In this document: positions 16,710-25,412 of the stretch, one piece after another
Numbering within the stretch: position 1 is the first letter of the stretch
Layout of the letters: the number at the start of each line of letters is the position of its first letter
Translations under genes and position numbers: made by a program
Notes under the pieces: model-generated
Database searches by the model: none
The model's input: the letters and a program-made list of their open reading frames with translations, nothing else
What the model was told of the DNA's origin: nothing
Assembly: GCF_015680405.1 (NCBI RefSeq)
Contig: NZ_JADLJS010000021.1
Span: 1-64,000 of the forward strand
Direction: 5' to 3'
Source: Pseudomonas pudica
GTDB lineage: Bacteria > Pseudomonadota > Gammaproteobacteria > Pseudomonadales > Pseudomonadaceae
Length of the DNA: 64,000 nt

Positions 16710-18361
16710 GGGCCGCCGACATGATCACCACTCGCATCATGCCCGCGGCCGAGCAGGCCTACGCCTATCCGCTGCTGATCAAGCGCCTGCTGCTGTCGGG
16801 CGTGCGCTACCAGCCGAACCAGGAAATCGTCTACGCCGACAAGCTGCGCTACACCTACACCACGCTGCTCGAACGCATTCAGCGCCTGGCCAATGTGCTG
16901 ACCGCCGCCGGGGTCAAGCCTGGCGACACCGTTGCCTTGCTCGACTGGGACAGCCACCGGGCGCTGGAGTGCTTCTTTGCCGTGCCGATGCTGGGTGCGG
17001 TGCTGCACACGGTGAACATCCGCCTTTCCACCGAGCAGGTGCGCTACACCATGAAGCATGCCGATGACCGGCTGGTACTGGTGCATGACGACTTCCTGCC
17101 ATTGATGGCGCAATTGCGCGATGATTTGCCGACGGTCGAGGGTTTCATCCGCCTCGGCGAAGGCGACCCCACAGCGCAAGATGTGCCGTTGCTGGGTGAG
17201 TACGAAGCGCTGCTGTCGGCTGCCGAGCCGCAGTTCGACTTCGCGGATTTCGACGAGCACTCGCTGGCCACGCTGTTCTACACCAGCGGAACCACCGGCA
17301 ACCCCAAGGGCGTGTACTTCAGCCACCGGCAATTGGTGCTGCATACCCTGGTCGAGCAGGGCACCCTGGCTGCGTGCGGCGAGGTGCCGCTGCTGCGCAG
17401 CGGCGACGTGTACATGCCCATCACGCCGATGTTCCACGTGCATGCCTGGGGCGTGCCCTATGTGGCTACGGCGCTGGGCATCAAGCAGGTCTACCCCGGG
17501 CGCTACGAGCCCAACCGCCTGGTGCGCCTGTACCGCGACGAAGGCGTGACGTTCTCCCATTGCGTGCCCACGGTGCTGCAGATGATGCTCGACAGCGAGG
17601 AAGGACGCCGCGCCGACCTGAGCGGCTGGAAGATGCTGCTGGGCGGCAGCGCCCTGACCCTGGGCCTTGCGCAGCGTGCCAGCGAGCGCGGTATCAGCGT
17701 GCATTGTGGCTACGGCATGTCGGAAAGCTGCCCGTTGCTCAGCATCACCCACCTGAGCGCCGACCTGCTGGCACTGCCCATGGCGCAACAACTGCCGCTG
17801 CGTATCGATGCTGGCGTGCCGATTGCTTTAGTGGACCTGCGCATCGTCGATGTTGAAGGCAATGATGTGCCCCGCGATGGCGAAAGCCTGGGTGAAATCG
17901 TGGTGCGTGCACCGTGGTTGACCCAGGGCTACCTGCATGAGCCGGAGCAGGGTGCCGCGTTGTGGCTGGGGGGCTGGATGCATACCGGCGACCTGGCCTG
18001 CATCGACCCGGCGGGTGTGGTGCGTATTCGTGACCGGATCAAGGACGTGATCAAGACCGGAGGCGAGTGGGTCAGTTCGGTGGCGCTGGAAAACCTGATC
18101 AGCCAGCATCCGGCTGTCGCATCGGTGGCGGTGATCGGTATTCCGGACCCGCAGTGGGGTGAGCAACCGTTGGCCTTGGTAGTTTGTTGCGACGGCATGC
18201 AGTTCGACCAGGCGGGATTGGCCGGCCACCTGCAGCCGTTTGTCGACAGCGGGCAGCTGAACAAATGGGCGATACCGCGGCAGCTGCGTTGCGTGGAGGA
18301 GATCCCCAAGACCAGCGTTGGCAAGATCGACAAGAAGCGGATCCGGCAGGTATTTCTCTGA
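16706..18361 (+). CDS. AMP-forming acyl-CoA ligase
   Basis: This ligase is 551 aa from GTG 16706, which overlaps the dehydrogenase stop; ATG 16721 is an alternative start. The adenylate-forming motifs are plain: LFYTSGTTGNPKGVYFSHR, GYGMSESCPLL, TGDLACID, DRIKDVIKTGGEW and the C-terminal KTSVGKIDKK lysine. It resembles medium- or long-chain and aryl acid-CoA ligases. It is the last gene of the second catabolic operon and supplies the acyl-CoA for the upstream dehydrogenase. Confidence 0.93.
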   Translation: MRAADMITTRIMPAAEQAYAYPLLIKRLLLSGVRYQPNQEIVYADKLRYTYTTLLERIQRLANVLTAAGVKPGDTVALLDWDSHRALECFFAVPMLGAVLHTVNIRLSTEQVRYTMKHADDRLVLVHDDFLPLMAQLRDDLPTVEGFIRLGEGDPTAQDVPLLGEYEALLSAAEPQFDFADFDEHSLATLFYTSGTTGNPKGVYFSHRQLVLHTLVEQGTLAACGEVPLLRSGDVYMPITPMFHVHAWGVPYVATALGIKQVYPGRYEPNRLVRLYRDEGVTFSHCVPTVLQMMLDSEEGRRADLSGWKMLLGGSALTLGLAQRASERGISVHCGYGMSESCPLLSITHLSADLLALPMAQQLPLRIDAGVPIALVDLRIVDVEGNDVPRDGESLGEIVVRAPWLTQGYLHEPEQGAALWLGGWMHTGDLACIDPAGVVRIRDRIKDVIKTGGEWVSSVALENLISQHPAVASVAVIGIPDPQWGEQPLALVVCCDGMQFDQAGLAGHLQPFVDSGQLNKWAIPRQLRCVEEIPKTSVGKIDKKRIRQVFL

Positions 18362-18417
18362 ATGCTGGAAGGGCCGGCTGATTGGCACCTGTAAGAGCAG
18401 GCGACGCGGTGGATGGC

Positions 18418-18460
18418 ACCGGCTGCGCCGGTGTTCACGGGCGCGCCCGCTCCCACAGGG
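18418..18460. repeat. REP unit between catabolic block and EPS locus
   Basis: This single REP unit includes a CCGGCTGCGCCGG hairpin and GGGCGCGCCCGCTCCCACAGGG. It lies between the convergent acyl-CoA ligase and galE genes. Confidence 0.75.
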
Positions 18461-18500
18461 TATGGCGCATTCCTTCAGCTGGGTAGCGAGCCCCATGATC

Positions 18501-19475
18501 TCAGCTTTGGCGATGAGCCCAGGGGTACTGCAACTCCCACTGCCATGCGTGCCGCACAATCGATTCCAGCGTGGCAAACTCCGGCCGCCAGCCCAGCATG
18601 CGCATGGCCTTGCCAGCATCCGCCACCAACCGGGGCGGGTCGCCGGGGCGGCGGGCGGCATCGAGGGTGCGGATCTGCCGGCCGGTCACCGCCCGCGCCG
18701 TATCGATCACCTGCTGCACCGAAAAACCTAGCCCATTGCCCAGGTTGAACGCGGTTCGCTCGCCACCCGACAGCAGGTAATCCACCGCCAGCGCATGAGC
18801 CGCCGCCAGGTCGGCCACATGCACATAGTCGCGTATGCAGGTACCATCCGGCGTGTCGTAGTCGCGGCCAAATACCGTTACCGCATCACGACGGCCCGAA
18901 GCGGCCTGCAGGATCAACGGGATCAGGTGGGTTTCCGGGTCATGGCGCTCTCCCAGCTGGCCTTCCGGGTCTGCTCCCGCTGCGTTGAAGTAACGCAGGC
19001 ATACCGACTTCAAGCCGTAGGCCCGGTCGAAGTCCTCGAGAATCTGCTCGACCATCCATTTGCTCAGCCCGTACGGGTTGATCGGCCCCTTGGCATGCGC
19101 TTCGTCGATCGGTACGTACTGCGGGTTGCCGTAAACGGCCGCGCTGGAAGAAAACACCAGGTGCCTGATACCGGCATTCACCATGGCCTGCAGGAGGGAA
19201 AGGGTGGCCGAGACATTGTTCTGGTAATACTTGCCGGGCACGCTGACCGACTCGCCCACCTGGATGAACGAGGCAAAGTGGAACACGGCATCGAAACGGC
19301 AAACCCCGAACAGCACATCCAGGGCGGGTTCGTCGGCGATATCCAGTTTTGCCCACTGGATGCCGGGGCCGGGCGAGACCAGGTCCGCCACCACCACCTC
19401 ATGGCCCGCAACGAGCAAGTGCTTGACCATGTGCGAGCCAATGTAGCCTGCGCCACCGACAACCAGAAACTTCAT
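18501..19475 (-). CDS. galE: UDP-glucose 4-epimerase
   Basis: This 324-aa extended SDR interconverts UDP-glucose and UDP-galactose. It has the NAD-binding GGAGYIGSH motif at residues 7-15, catalytic Ser-Ser-Ala in FSSSAAVYGNP, the YxxxK of NPYGLSKWMVEQ, and CLRYFNAAGADP, all typical of GalE. It is the last gene of the leftward arm of the EPS locus (polymerase, hydrolase, galE) and would supply UDP-galactose to the glycosyltransferases. Confidence 0.95.
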   Translation of the reverse strand: MKFLVVGGAGYIGSHMVKHLLVAGHEVVVADLVSPGPGIQWAKLDIADEPALDVLFGVCRFDAVFHFASFIQVGESVSVPGKYYQNNVSATLSLLQAMVNAGIRHLVFSSSAAVYGNPQYVPIDEAHAKGPINPYGLSKWMVEQILEDFDRAYGLKSVCLRYFNAAGADPEGQLGERHDPETHLIPLILQAASGRRDAVTVFGRDYDTPDGTCIRDYVHVADLAAAHALAVDYLLSGGERTAFNLGNGLGFSVQQVIDTARAVTGRQIRTLDAARRPGDPPRLVADAGKAMRMLGWRPEFATLESIVRHAWQWELQYPWAHRQS

Positions 19476-19554
19476 CCATGCCTCCCGGACTCTGCTGTTG
19501 TACAGCCGCGCTTTTCAGCTACAGGTCTGTGGTGAGGGTAGATGGCCATATGCC

Positions 19555-22170
19555 CTATTTCAAGAACAGCCAGTTGGACATGTACTTGCCGTCGAACGTG
19601 ATGCTGTAGTGCCCATCCTGGTAAGCCATCGGCAACGGTTTCAACTGTGCCTGCGCATCCCGTGCGAACAGCTTCAGGCCAGCAGGTGCCTTGATGCGCA
19701 AGGTGCCGGTAAACGGCTCGACGTTGAACGGTGTCTTGTAATCGCCCTTGGGCACGGCACGGGTACCCAGCGACAGCAGCAGTTCGTGCGACTGGTCCAG
19801 GGGGTTGCCGTCCAGGCTTTGCACCACGACGCTGGCGTACGGCGTTCGTGCTTGCACCTGAATGGCGCCCAGGCTGATCGAACGACCTCCCAGCCACCCG
19901 GTGGCGGCCTGGGTCAGCGGTGTGTCGATGGTATAGATGCCCTGTTGCCAGTTGCGCTTGAGCTCGCCCGTGTCGCTCAGCGCTTCTGTGGCGTCGGCTG
20001 GCAGCAGGGACTGCCCGGGGTCGTGCAGTACCTGCGCACCGGCAGGGATGGCGGCGGGTTTCAGCCAGGGCAACTCCGGCGTCTGTGGCAGGGCGATCTG
20101 CAGTTGGCCCTTTTCCATGGCCGTGCGCAGCAGCGGTGAATTGCGCGGGGTGATCTCCTGGTTGTACAGGGTGGCGGGCGTCGGCGCGAACACATAGCGG
20201 GTAGTGGCCGGCTTCACGTCCGCACGGCGATAGAGCAGGGCGGCAGCGGGCAGGGTGGCGATCATCGCCGGGTCGTTGTAGGCGTGCCAGTTGTCCGCCG
20301 TGCGCCAGCCAGGGTTGAAAGCCTGCTGGCTGTAGGCGTATTGCAGCATGGCATCCCAGCCCTGGTGGGCAGCGTTACCGGCCACGTAAAGCGGCAGCGA
20401 GTGGCGGTCGGGCAGCGGGAAGGGTTCGGCGTTCCACTCAGTGACGGTCAGTGGTTTGCCGACTACCTGCGCGGCGGCGAGCCAGTCGATCATGCCGTCG
20501 CTGGTCAACGGGTTCTTCTCCAGCTGCCCGTTGGCACCGTAGGCATGGGCATCGATGACATCGCCAGCAGTCAGTGCCGGCAGTGCGCTCAGGCCATTGC
20601 CGCCCCAGGTGCTGGTGGTGGCGATCGGCACTTTCACGCCGAGGCCGCGCAGGTGGGCGATCATGTCGGCGTTGAAGCGCTGTTCCAGGTCGTTGAGAAA
20701 CAGCTTCGAAGGGCCATGCTCCCAGGCGCGCCAGGTGAGGTCGGTGGGCAGGTCGTACTGTTTGGCGAAAGCTTTGGCCGCTGCCATGTAGCGGTCGCTG
20801 TGGTGCGGTACGTCCTTGTTCGGCATCAGGGCATTACCATAGTGCTGGGTGAGGTCGTTCTCATTGGTGAGCAGTATGGCGGCGATGGCCGGGTCGTCCT
20901 TGTAGGCCACGCCGGTGTATTCGTTCACATGGGTCAGGTACTGTTCGGCAAAGCGCTTCATCGCCTGTTGGATACTGCGGTTCACATAGGCGTAACCTTT
21001 CAGGTCGATGTGGTCTTCGCCCTTGGCCAGTTCCTTGAAGTCATCGATGTTGTCATTGGCCGTGAGTGCTCGCTGCACGTGCAGGTCCAGCCAGATATAG
21101 ATACCCTCGTCCTTGAGCGCCTTGATCCACAGGTCGAGCTTGCGCAGCGATTCGGCACTGAGCTGCTGGGTATCGCGCACCAACGTGCCGTCACCAAACA
21201 CGTTCGGGCTGACCCAGGGCGAATCGTGGTGATGCAGGCGCACCAGGTTGAAACCCAGTGCCGACAGGCGCTTGGCCTGTTGGCGGATTTCTTCGTCGGG
21301 GCTCTTGAACAGCGAATAGGCGGACAGGTTGGTGCCCCAGAAGCGCACCGGGGTGTGGTTTTCGAACATCAGCTGCTCGCCGACAGCCTTGACGAAGCCG
21401 TGCTTGCCGGCAGGCTTTTCCGTGGCATTGAGGAATGACAGGTCTACTGGCGAGGTGCGCCAGTCCAGTTGGTCGTCGGGCCAAGCGGTTGGGTCGGCCA
21501 GGCCGAAGCGTTCGCTGGGCGTGGGCCCCAGCTCGATGTCGCCGGTAATGTTCAACATCGCCTTGATCTGCTGCCGACCGGCGTTGATCGGGTCGCTGTA
21601 GATGAACGCACGCAGTTCGGACGGGTTGCCGCGCTCGAAATACACCTTGGCCAGTGGTGGGTCGAAGCGCATTTCGATGCGCCGCCCCTGGTCAGCCTTA
21701 CCCCATGACCAGCCACGGTTGCCGGGAAGCAGCTGCGGGGTGCCCATCTCTCCGGCTATTTGCGCTGGGTCGAACTGGAACACCATGCCGCCGCCCATTA
21801 CTCCGGCCTGGCGGCTATGGGCGTCGAGGTCGAAGGCCCAGCTCAAGGTTTGCGCCTGCTCCTTGCGGATATCCGCCGCAAGGTCGAAGTCCAGTTCCTT
21901 GTTCTTGCCCTGCAGCACGTAGTGGTAGGGGCCAACTACCTTGAACGTCGTGGCAAAACCGGTCCAGCTCCAGTTGGCCGCCCAGAAGTCGAACTTGGCT
22001 TTCATCACCGGCCCACCGCCGCGGGTCACCGTGGGCAGGCCGTTCTGTTCATCGACACTGGCTTGCCACGCTGATGCCCAGCCGGTGAGCGGTAGCAAGG
22101 CCAGGCCGGCAATGGCCGAAACCCGCAGCAGGGTTTGAAAACCCCGGTTGCGCAGGGGGAGCAGGCTCAT
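19555..22170 (-). CDS. Secreted cellulase-like glycoside hydrolase of the EPS locus
   Basis: This 871-aa protein has a signal peptide (IAGLALLPLTGWASA). The central part is a (beta/alpha)8 glycoside hydrolase of the GH5-like clan A type: RLHHHDSP, acid/base Glu437 in LLTNEND, and nucleophile Glu578 in TVTEWNAEP. ATG 22170 fits an AAGG ribosome site 8 bp upstream; a GTG at 22179 that overlaps the polymerase stop is the alternative. Hydrolases in EPS loci usually trim or release the polymer and help export. It is likely co-transcribed with the polymerase. Confidence 0.88.
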   Translation of the reverse strand: MSLLPLRNRGFQTLLRVSAIAGLALLPLTGWASAWQASVDEQNGLPTVTRGGGPVMKAKFDFWAANWSWTGFATTFKVVGPYHYVLQGKNKELDFDLAADIRKEQAQTLSWAFDLDAHSRQAGVMGGGMVFQFDPAQIAGEMGTPQLLPGNRGWSWGKADQGRRIEMRFDPPLAKVYFERGNPSELRAFIYSDPINAGRQQIKAMLNITGDIELGPTPSERFGLADPTAWPDDQLDWRTSPVDLSFLNATEKPAGKHGFVKAVGEQLMFENHTPVRFWGTNLSAYSLFKSPDEEIRQQAKRLSALGFNLVRLHHHDSPWVSPNVFGDGTLVRDTQQLSAESLRKLDLWIKALKDEGIYIWLDLHVQRALTANDNIDDFKELAKGEDHIDLKGYAYVNRSIQQAMKRFAEQYLTHVNEYTGVAYKDDPAIAAILLTNENDLTQHYGNALMPNKDVPHHSDRYMAAAKAFAKQYDLPTDLTWRAWEHGPSKLFLNDLEQRFNADMIAHLRGLGVKVPIATTSTWGGNGLSALPALTAGDVIDAHAYGANGQLEKNPLTSDGMIDWLAAAQVVGKPLTVTEWNAEPFPLPDRHSLPLYVAGNAAHQGWDAMLQYAYSQQAFNPGWRTADNWHAYNDPAMIATLPAAALLYRRADVKPATTRYVFAPTPATLYNQEITPRNSPLLRTAMEKGQLQIALPQTPELPWLKPAAIPAGAQVLHDPGQSLLPADATEALSDTGELKRNWQQGIYTIDTPLTQAATGWLGGRSISLGAIQVQARTPYASVVVQSLDGNPLDQSHELLLSLGTRAVPKGDYKTPFNVEPFTGTLRIKAPAGLKLFARDAQAQLKPLPMAYQDGHYSITFDGKYMSNWLFLK

Positions 22171-22175
22171 GAGCG

Positions 22176-23702
22176 TCACCTTGGTAGAAGGCCGGGGTCG
22201 GCCAGCGCGATGGCCTGGCTGTTGTGCAGCCTGCGGACCATCTGGATGTAGGCCACGCCCAGCCCGGCGACAGTCCAGTACACCACCGGGATGAAGGTGA
22301 TGCTGCTGACGGTGAAGATGATCACCAGGATGCCGATCAGTGTCGCCAGCAATGTCCGGCCGAGCTGGCGTTGTTCGTCGTCCTTGTCGGGGAAACTGCG
22401 CATGGCCTTGCGGATACCGTGTAGTACGGTGGCGAAGAACGCCACGAACAGGCCAAGCCCGACCAGCCCGACCCGCAGCGCCAGGTTGATGTAGGTGTTG
22501 ACGATGTCGATGATGCCTTCACCCTGGATCATCGATTGCATTTCCGGGGTGTTGCGGAAGTCGAACGAGCCGAACAGCGGGTTGCGCTGGATGACGATCC
22601 ACGAGTTGTCCATCAGCCGTTCGCGGTAGGTGATGTTCTCTTTCTCGAGGCTGCCAATGAACGGCAGCATGTCCAGTACCTTGTCGCCACCGGGCACGAT
22701 GGTCAGCAAGGGCAGGGCCAGCATGCCGGCCGCAGCGAGCAGCGCCAGGCGCCTGACCGCACCTTTGCCCAGGGCGATGAACACCACCACGATGACCACG
22801 GCGCCGATCCACGGGCCACGGGACAGTGGTGCGAACAGCCCGGCGGCCAGCAGCAGCGCGCCCAGCGCACGCTGCAGGGGACGGCGCACGTAACCTTGAA
22901 CGAACAGGAACAGGCCTATGGCCACGCTCATCACATAGCCCAGGGCGATCGCCTGCCCGGTGGTGACGCTGGCGCGCAGCGATCCGCCACGGCTCAGGTA
23001 GCCGGACATGCTCCATGGCACGCCCATGGCGTCGACCAGAGCGCTGTACAGCAGCCAGTGGCGCACGTACTCGGCCACACCGATCAGGGCCAGGACGAAG
23101 GAGGCAAGCACGAAGGCCAGCAGGGTGTCCTTGAAGTCGCTGATCTGGCGCAGGCCACGGCTGGCCACGTAATACGGCAGGAACACGTCGACATACAGAT
23201 ACAGCGTCTGGCGCAGGGTGTCGGTCAGGGTGGTTTCGCGCAGGTACAGCACACTCATCAGCAGCAGGCCGGCCGCCAACAACCTGTCGGGCCAGGTGCG
23301 GCCGAAGCGCAGGTTGTCGCCTTGTCGGCGCAGAGCCAGTGCCGCCGGCAGCAGCACGCACAGGGTCAGCAGGCGGATATGGTTGAGATCGACCAGGTAA
23401 TTGACCACGCCAAACCCGGGCACCTGCACCGAAGCCGGCGGGACCAGGAACAGCAGCATGTAGAACAGCGCCATGGGGTTATGTTCGCGGCGCCCGGCGA
23501 TGTACAGGATGACGGCGCCAGCACCCAGGTAAAGCCAGAAGCTGTGCGAGAAGAAGGCCAGCAGGGTAAGCAGGAACCACAGGTTGCGCCGGCGCTTGAA
23601 GTCGCTCAGCGGGACCAGGTCGGTGGCAGGCCGCCGCGCCAGCAGGAAGACCACGCTCGCCAGAAACAGGATGACGATCAACGCACGAAAATGTTCAGGC
23701 AT
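22176..23702 (-). CDS. O-antigen/EPS polymerase-like membrane protein (Wzy/WaaL family)
   Basis: This 508-aa protein has ten or more hydrophobic segments and the Wzy_C/O-antigen ligase region around LSRGPWIGAVVIVVV, followed by a long periplasmic loop. It probably polymerises the EPS repeat units at the periplasmic face. It heads the leftward arm. A 96-bp gap separates it from the rightward flippase gene, so this gap must hold divergent promoters. Confidence 0.85.
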   Translation of the reverse strand: MPEHFRALIVILFLASVVFLLARRPATDLVPLSDFKRRRNLWFLLTLLAFFSHSFWLYLGAGAVILYIAGRREHNPMALFYMLLFLVPPASVQVPGFGVVNYLVDLNHIRLLTLCVLLPAALALRRQGDNLRFGRTWPDRLLAAGLLLMSVLYLRETTLTDTLRQTLYLYVDVFLPYYVASRGLRQISDFKDTLLAFVLASFVLALIGVAEYVRHWLLYSALVDAMGVPWSMSGYLSRGGSLRASVTTGQAIALGYVMSVAIGLFLFVQGYVRRPLQRALGALLLAAGLFAPLSRGPWIGAVVIVVVFIALGKGAVRRLALLAAAGMLALPLLTIVPGGDKVLDMLPFIGSLEKENITYRERLMDNSWIVIQRNPLFGSFDFRNTPEMQSMIQGEGIIDIVNTYINLALRVGLVGLGLFVAFFATVLHGIRKAMRSFPDKDDEQRQLGRTLLATLIGILVIIFTVSSITFIPVVYWTVAGLGVAYIQMVRRLHNSQAIALADPGLLPR

Positions 23703-23798
23703 TGGCTATGTGCACCTTTGCGTCGGTGGGCAACGGCTAGCATCGTGGCTGATTGAAACTATAGTGACCTTTTAGCCAATCAGTCAGAGATTGACGTC
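23703..23798. promoter_or_regulatory. Divergent promoter region of the EPS locus
   Basis: This 96-bp region separates the polymerase (leftward) and flippase (rightward) starts. It is AT-richer than its surroundings (ATTGAAACTATAGTGACCTT). I cannot assign -35/-10 boxes with confidence; promoter function is inferred from the divergent gene layout. Confidence 0.45.
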
Positions 23799-25175
23799 AT
23801 GCCGTCGATTGATGTGTCTGCCACCGCGAGCCTGCGCAAGCGGGCCCTGAGGGCTGGGTCGTGGAACCTGGTTTCGCAAGTGGCGTCACAGGTGATGCGC
23901 CTTGGCGGCAACCTGATCATGGCCCGTTTGCTGCTGCCGGAAATGTTCGGGGTGATGGTCATCGCCACCACCGTTTCGGTACTTCTGCATCTACTGTCCG
24001 ATGTCGGTCTGCGCCAGAACATCATCCAAAGCCATCGCGGTGACGACCCGCATTTTCTCAATACCGCATGGACCGTGCAGATCATCCGTGGCTTCGTGCT
24101 GTTTGCCCTGACGTTGCTGCTGACCCTGGGCGCCTGGATTGCCCAGCTGGCCGAGCTGTGGCCGGCGGGCTCCACCTATGCCGCACCGGTGTTGCCGTTG
24201 GTGCTGGCGGCGACCGGACTGTCGGCGGTGATCTGGGGGTTCCAGTCCACCAAGATAGATGTGGCAGTACGCACTTTCCAGCAGAAGCGCGTGGTGCTGG
24301 TCGACCTGGCCTCGCAGGTGGTCGGCCTGGTGGTGATGCTGGTGTTGGGCTACCTGACGCATTCGGTCTGGGCGCTGGTGATTGCCGGCCTGGTGTCGGC
24401 CCTGGCCTGGACCCTGCTGGGCCATACCGCCCTGGAGGGGCAAGGCAACCGTCTGCAGTGGGACCGCAGCGCGCTGACCGAACTGATCGTGTTCGGCCGC
24501 TGGATCCTGCTGTCGTCGATGGTCGGTGTGCTGGCCATGTACGGCGACCGCTTGTGGTTTGGCGCCAGCATGACGGCGGCCCAACTGGGGGTGTATTCGA
24601 TCGCCGTGCTGATCCTCGGCGCCGTGCAGACCGCACTGATGAAAATTTTCGGGGCCGTGGCGCTGCCCGCCTTCAGCGAAGCGGCCCGGGCCGACGACAA
24701 GGAGCGCCTGAAGGCCCTGTATCACCGCTTCCGTCTGCTGGTCGACCTGCTGGTGCTGTTCATTTGTGGCGGTTTCCTGACCGCCAGCCCGCTGCTGATC
24801 GGCTGGATGTACGACGACCGTTACCGTGAAGCCGGCCCGATGCTGGCGATTCTTTCGCTGTCGTTCTTCATGTTGCGCTATACCTTGGCTCATCAGGTAT
24901 GGATTGCCCTGGGCCTGACCAAGTACCAGGCCATGGACAACATCATTCGCCTGGTTTCGTTGTGGGGGCTGCTGCCGCTGTTGCTGGCGATCGGCGGGGT
25001 GGAGTGGGCGATCTGGGGGGTTGCCTTGCATACCATGCCAACTCTGGTGCTGATCGTGTACGTGAATTGCAAGCTGGATATCTTCAGCCTCAACCGTGAG
25101 CTGGTGGTGCTGCCGATGCTCGCGGTCGGGGCGCTTTGCGGGGCGCTGCTGACAGCCTTTTTCAACTGGCTGTAA
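23799..25175 (+). CDS. Polysaccharide flippase (Wzx-like, MATE/MOP superfamily)
   Basis: This 458-aa membrane protein has about twelve to fourteen TM segments and the polysaccharide-synthase N-terminus (LRAGSWNLVSQVASQVMRL). It would flip lipid-linked repeat units across the inner membrane for the Wzy-like polymerase encoded divergently. It starts the rightward EPS operon. The family is firm; the repeat-unit specificity is unknown. Confidence 0.9.
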   Translation: MPSIDVSATASLRKRALRAGSWNLVSQVASQVMRLGGNLIMARLLLPEMFGVMVIATTVSVLLHLLSDVGLRQNIIQSHRGDDPHFLNTAWTVQIIRGFVLFALTLLLTLGAWIAQLAELWPAGSTYAAPVLPLVLAATGLSAVIWGFQSTKIDVAVRTFQQKRVVLVDLASQVVGLVVMLVLGYLTHSVWALVIAGLVSALAWTLLGHTALEGQGNRLQWDRSALTELIVFGRWILLSSMVGVLAMYGDRLWFGASMTAAQLGVYSIAVLILGAVQTALMKIFGAVALPAFSEAARADDKERLKALYHRFRLLVDLLVLFICGGFLTASPLLIGWMYDDRYREAGPMLAILSLSFFMLRYTLAHQVWIALGLTKYQAMDNIIRLVSLWGLLPLLLAIGGVEWAIWGVALHTMPTLVLIVYVNCKLDIFSLNRELVVLPMLAVGALCGALLTAFFNWL

Positions 25176-25217
25176 CGCGGCTTGCCGGGTGAAAACTAAG
25201 ATACAGGTCACGGGATC

Positions 25218-25412
25218 ATGGGGAAGCTTACTTTCTGTACTGAGCAAGTGGGTCGTAGAGGCTTTCTCCAGAGTTGTGTCTTGCTGGGCGTTGGTGGTGC
25301 GCTGTTCGGAGCAACGGCTACCGTTGCCAGCCAACCCGCTGACAAAGCCGGATTCGTGGTAATCAACGGCTGGGTATTGCCGTCCCGTTACTTCCGGAAC
25401 GACCACGCATGA
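25218..25412 (+). CDS. Tat-signal mini-protein coupled to GMC oxidoreductase
   Basis: This is a 64-aa ORF. Residues 10-34 look like a Tat leader: the twin arginine in GRRGFLQ, then a hydrophobic stretch (SCVLLGVGGALFGA) and a VASQ-type cleavage area. The mature part would be only about 30 residues (including GFVVINGWVLPSRYF). Its TGA overlaps the ATG of the GMC oxidoreductase, so the two are coupled. In several dehydrogenases a small Tat-bearing subunit carries the FAD subunit out of the cell. This may be a minimal version, which is inferred, not known. Confidence 0.7.
   Translation: MGKLTFCTEQVGRRGFLQSCVLLGVGGALFGATATVASQPADKAGFVVINGWVLPSRYFRNDHA

Noticed and set aside
22536..23756. Plus-strand ORF of 406 codons opposite the Wzy-like polymerase
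   Set aside because: Gln/His-rich shadow with no hydrophobic pattern, while the minus-strand frame is a clean multi-TM protein.
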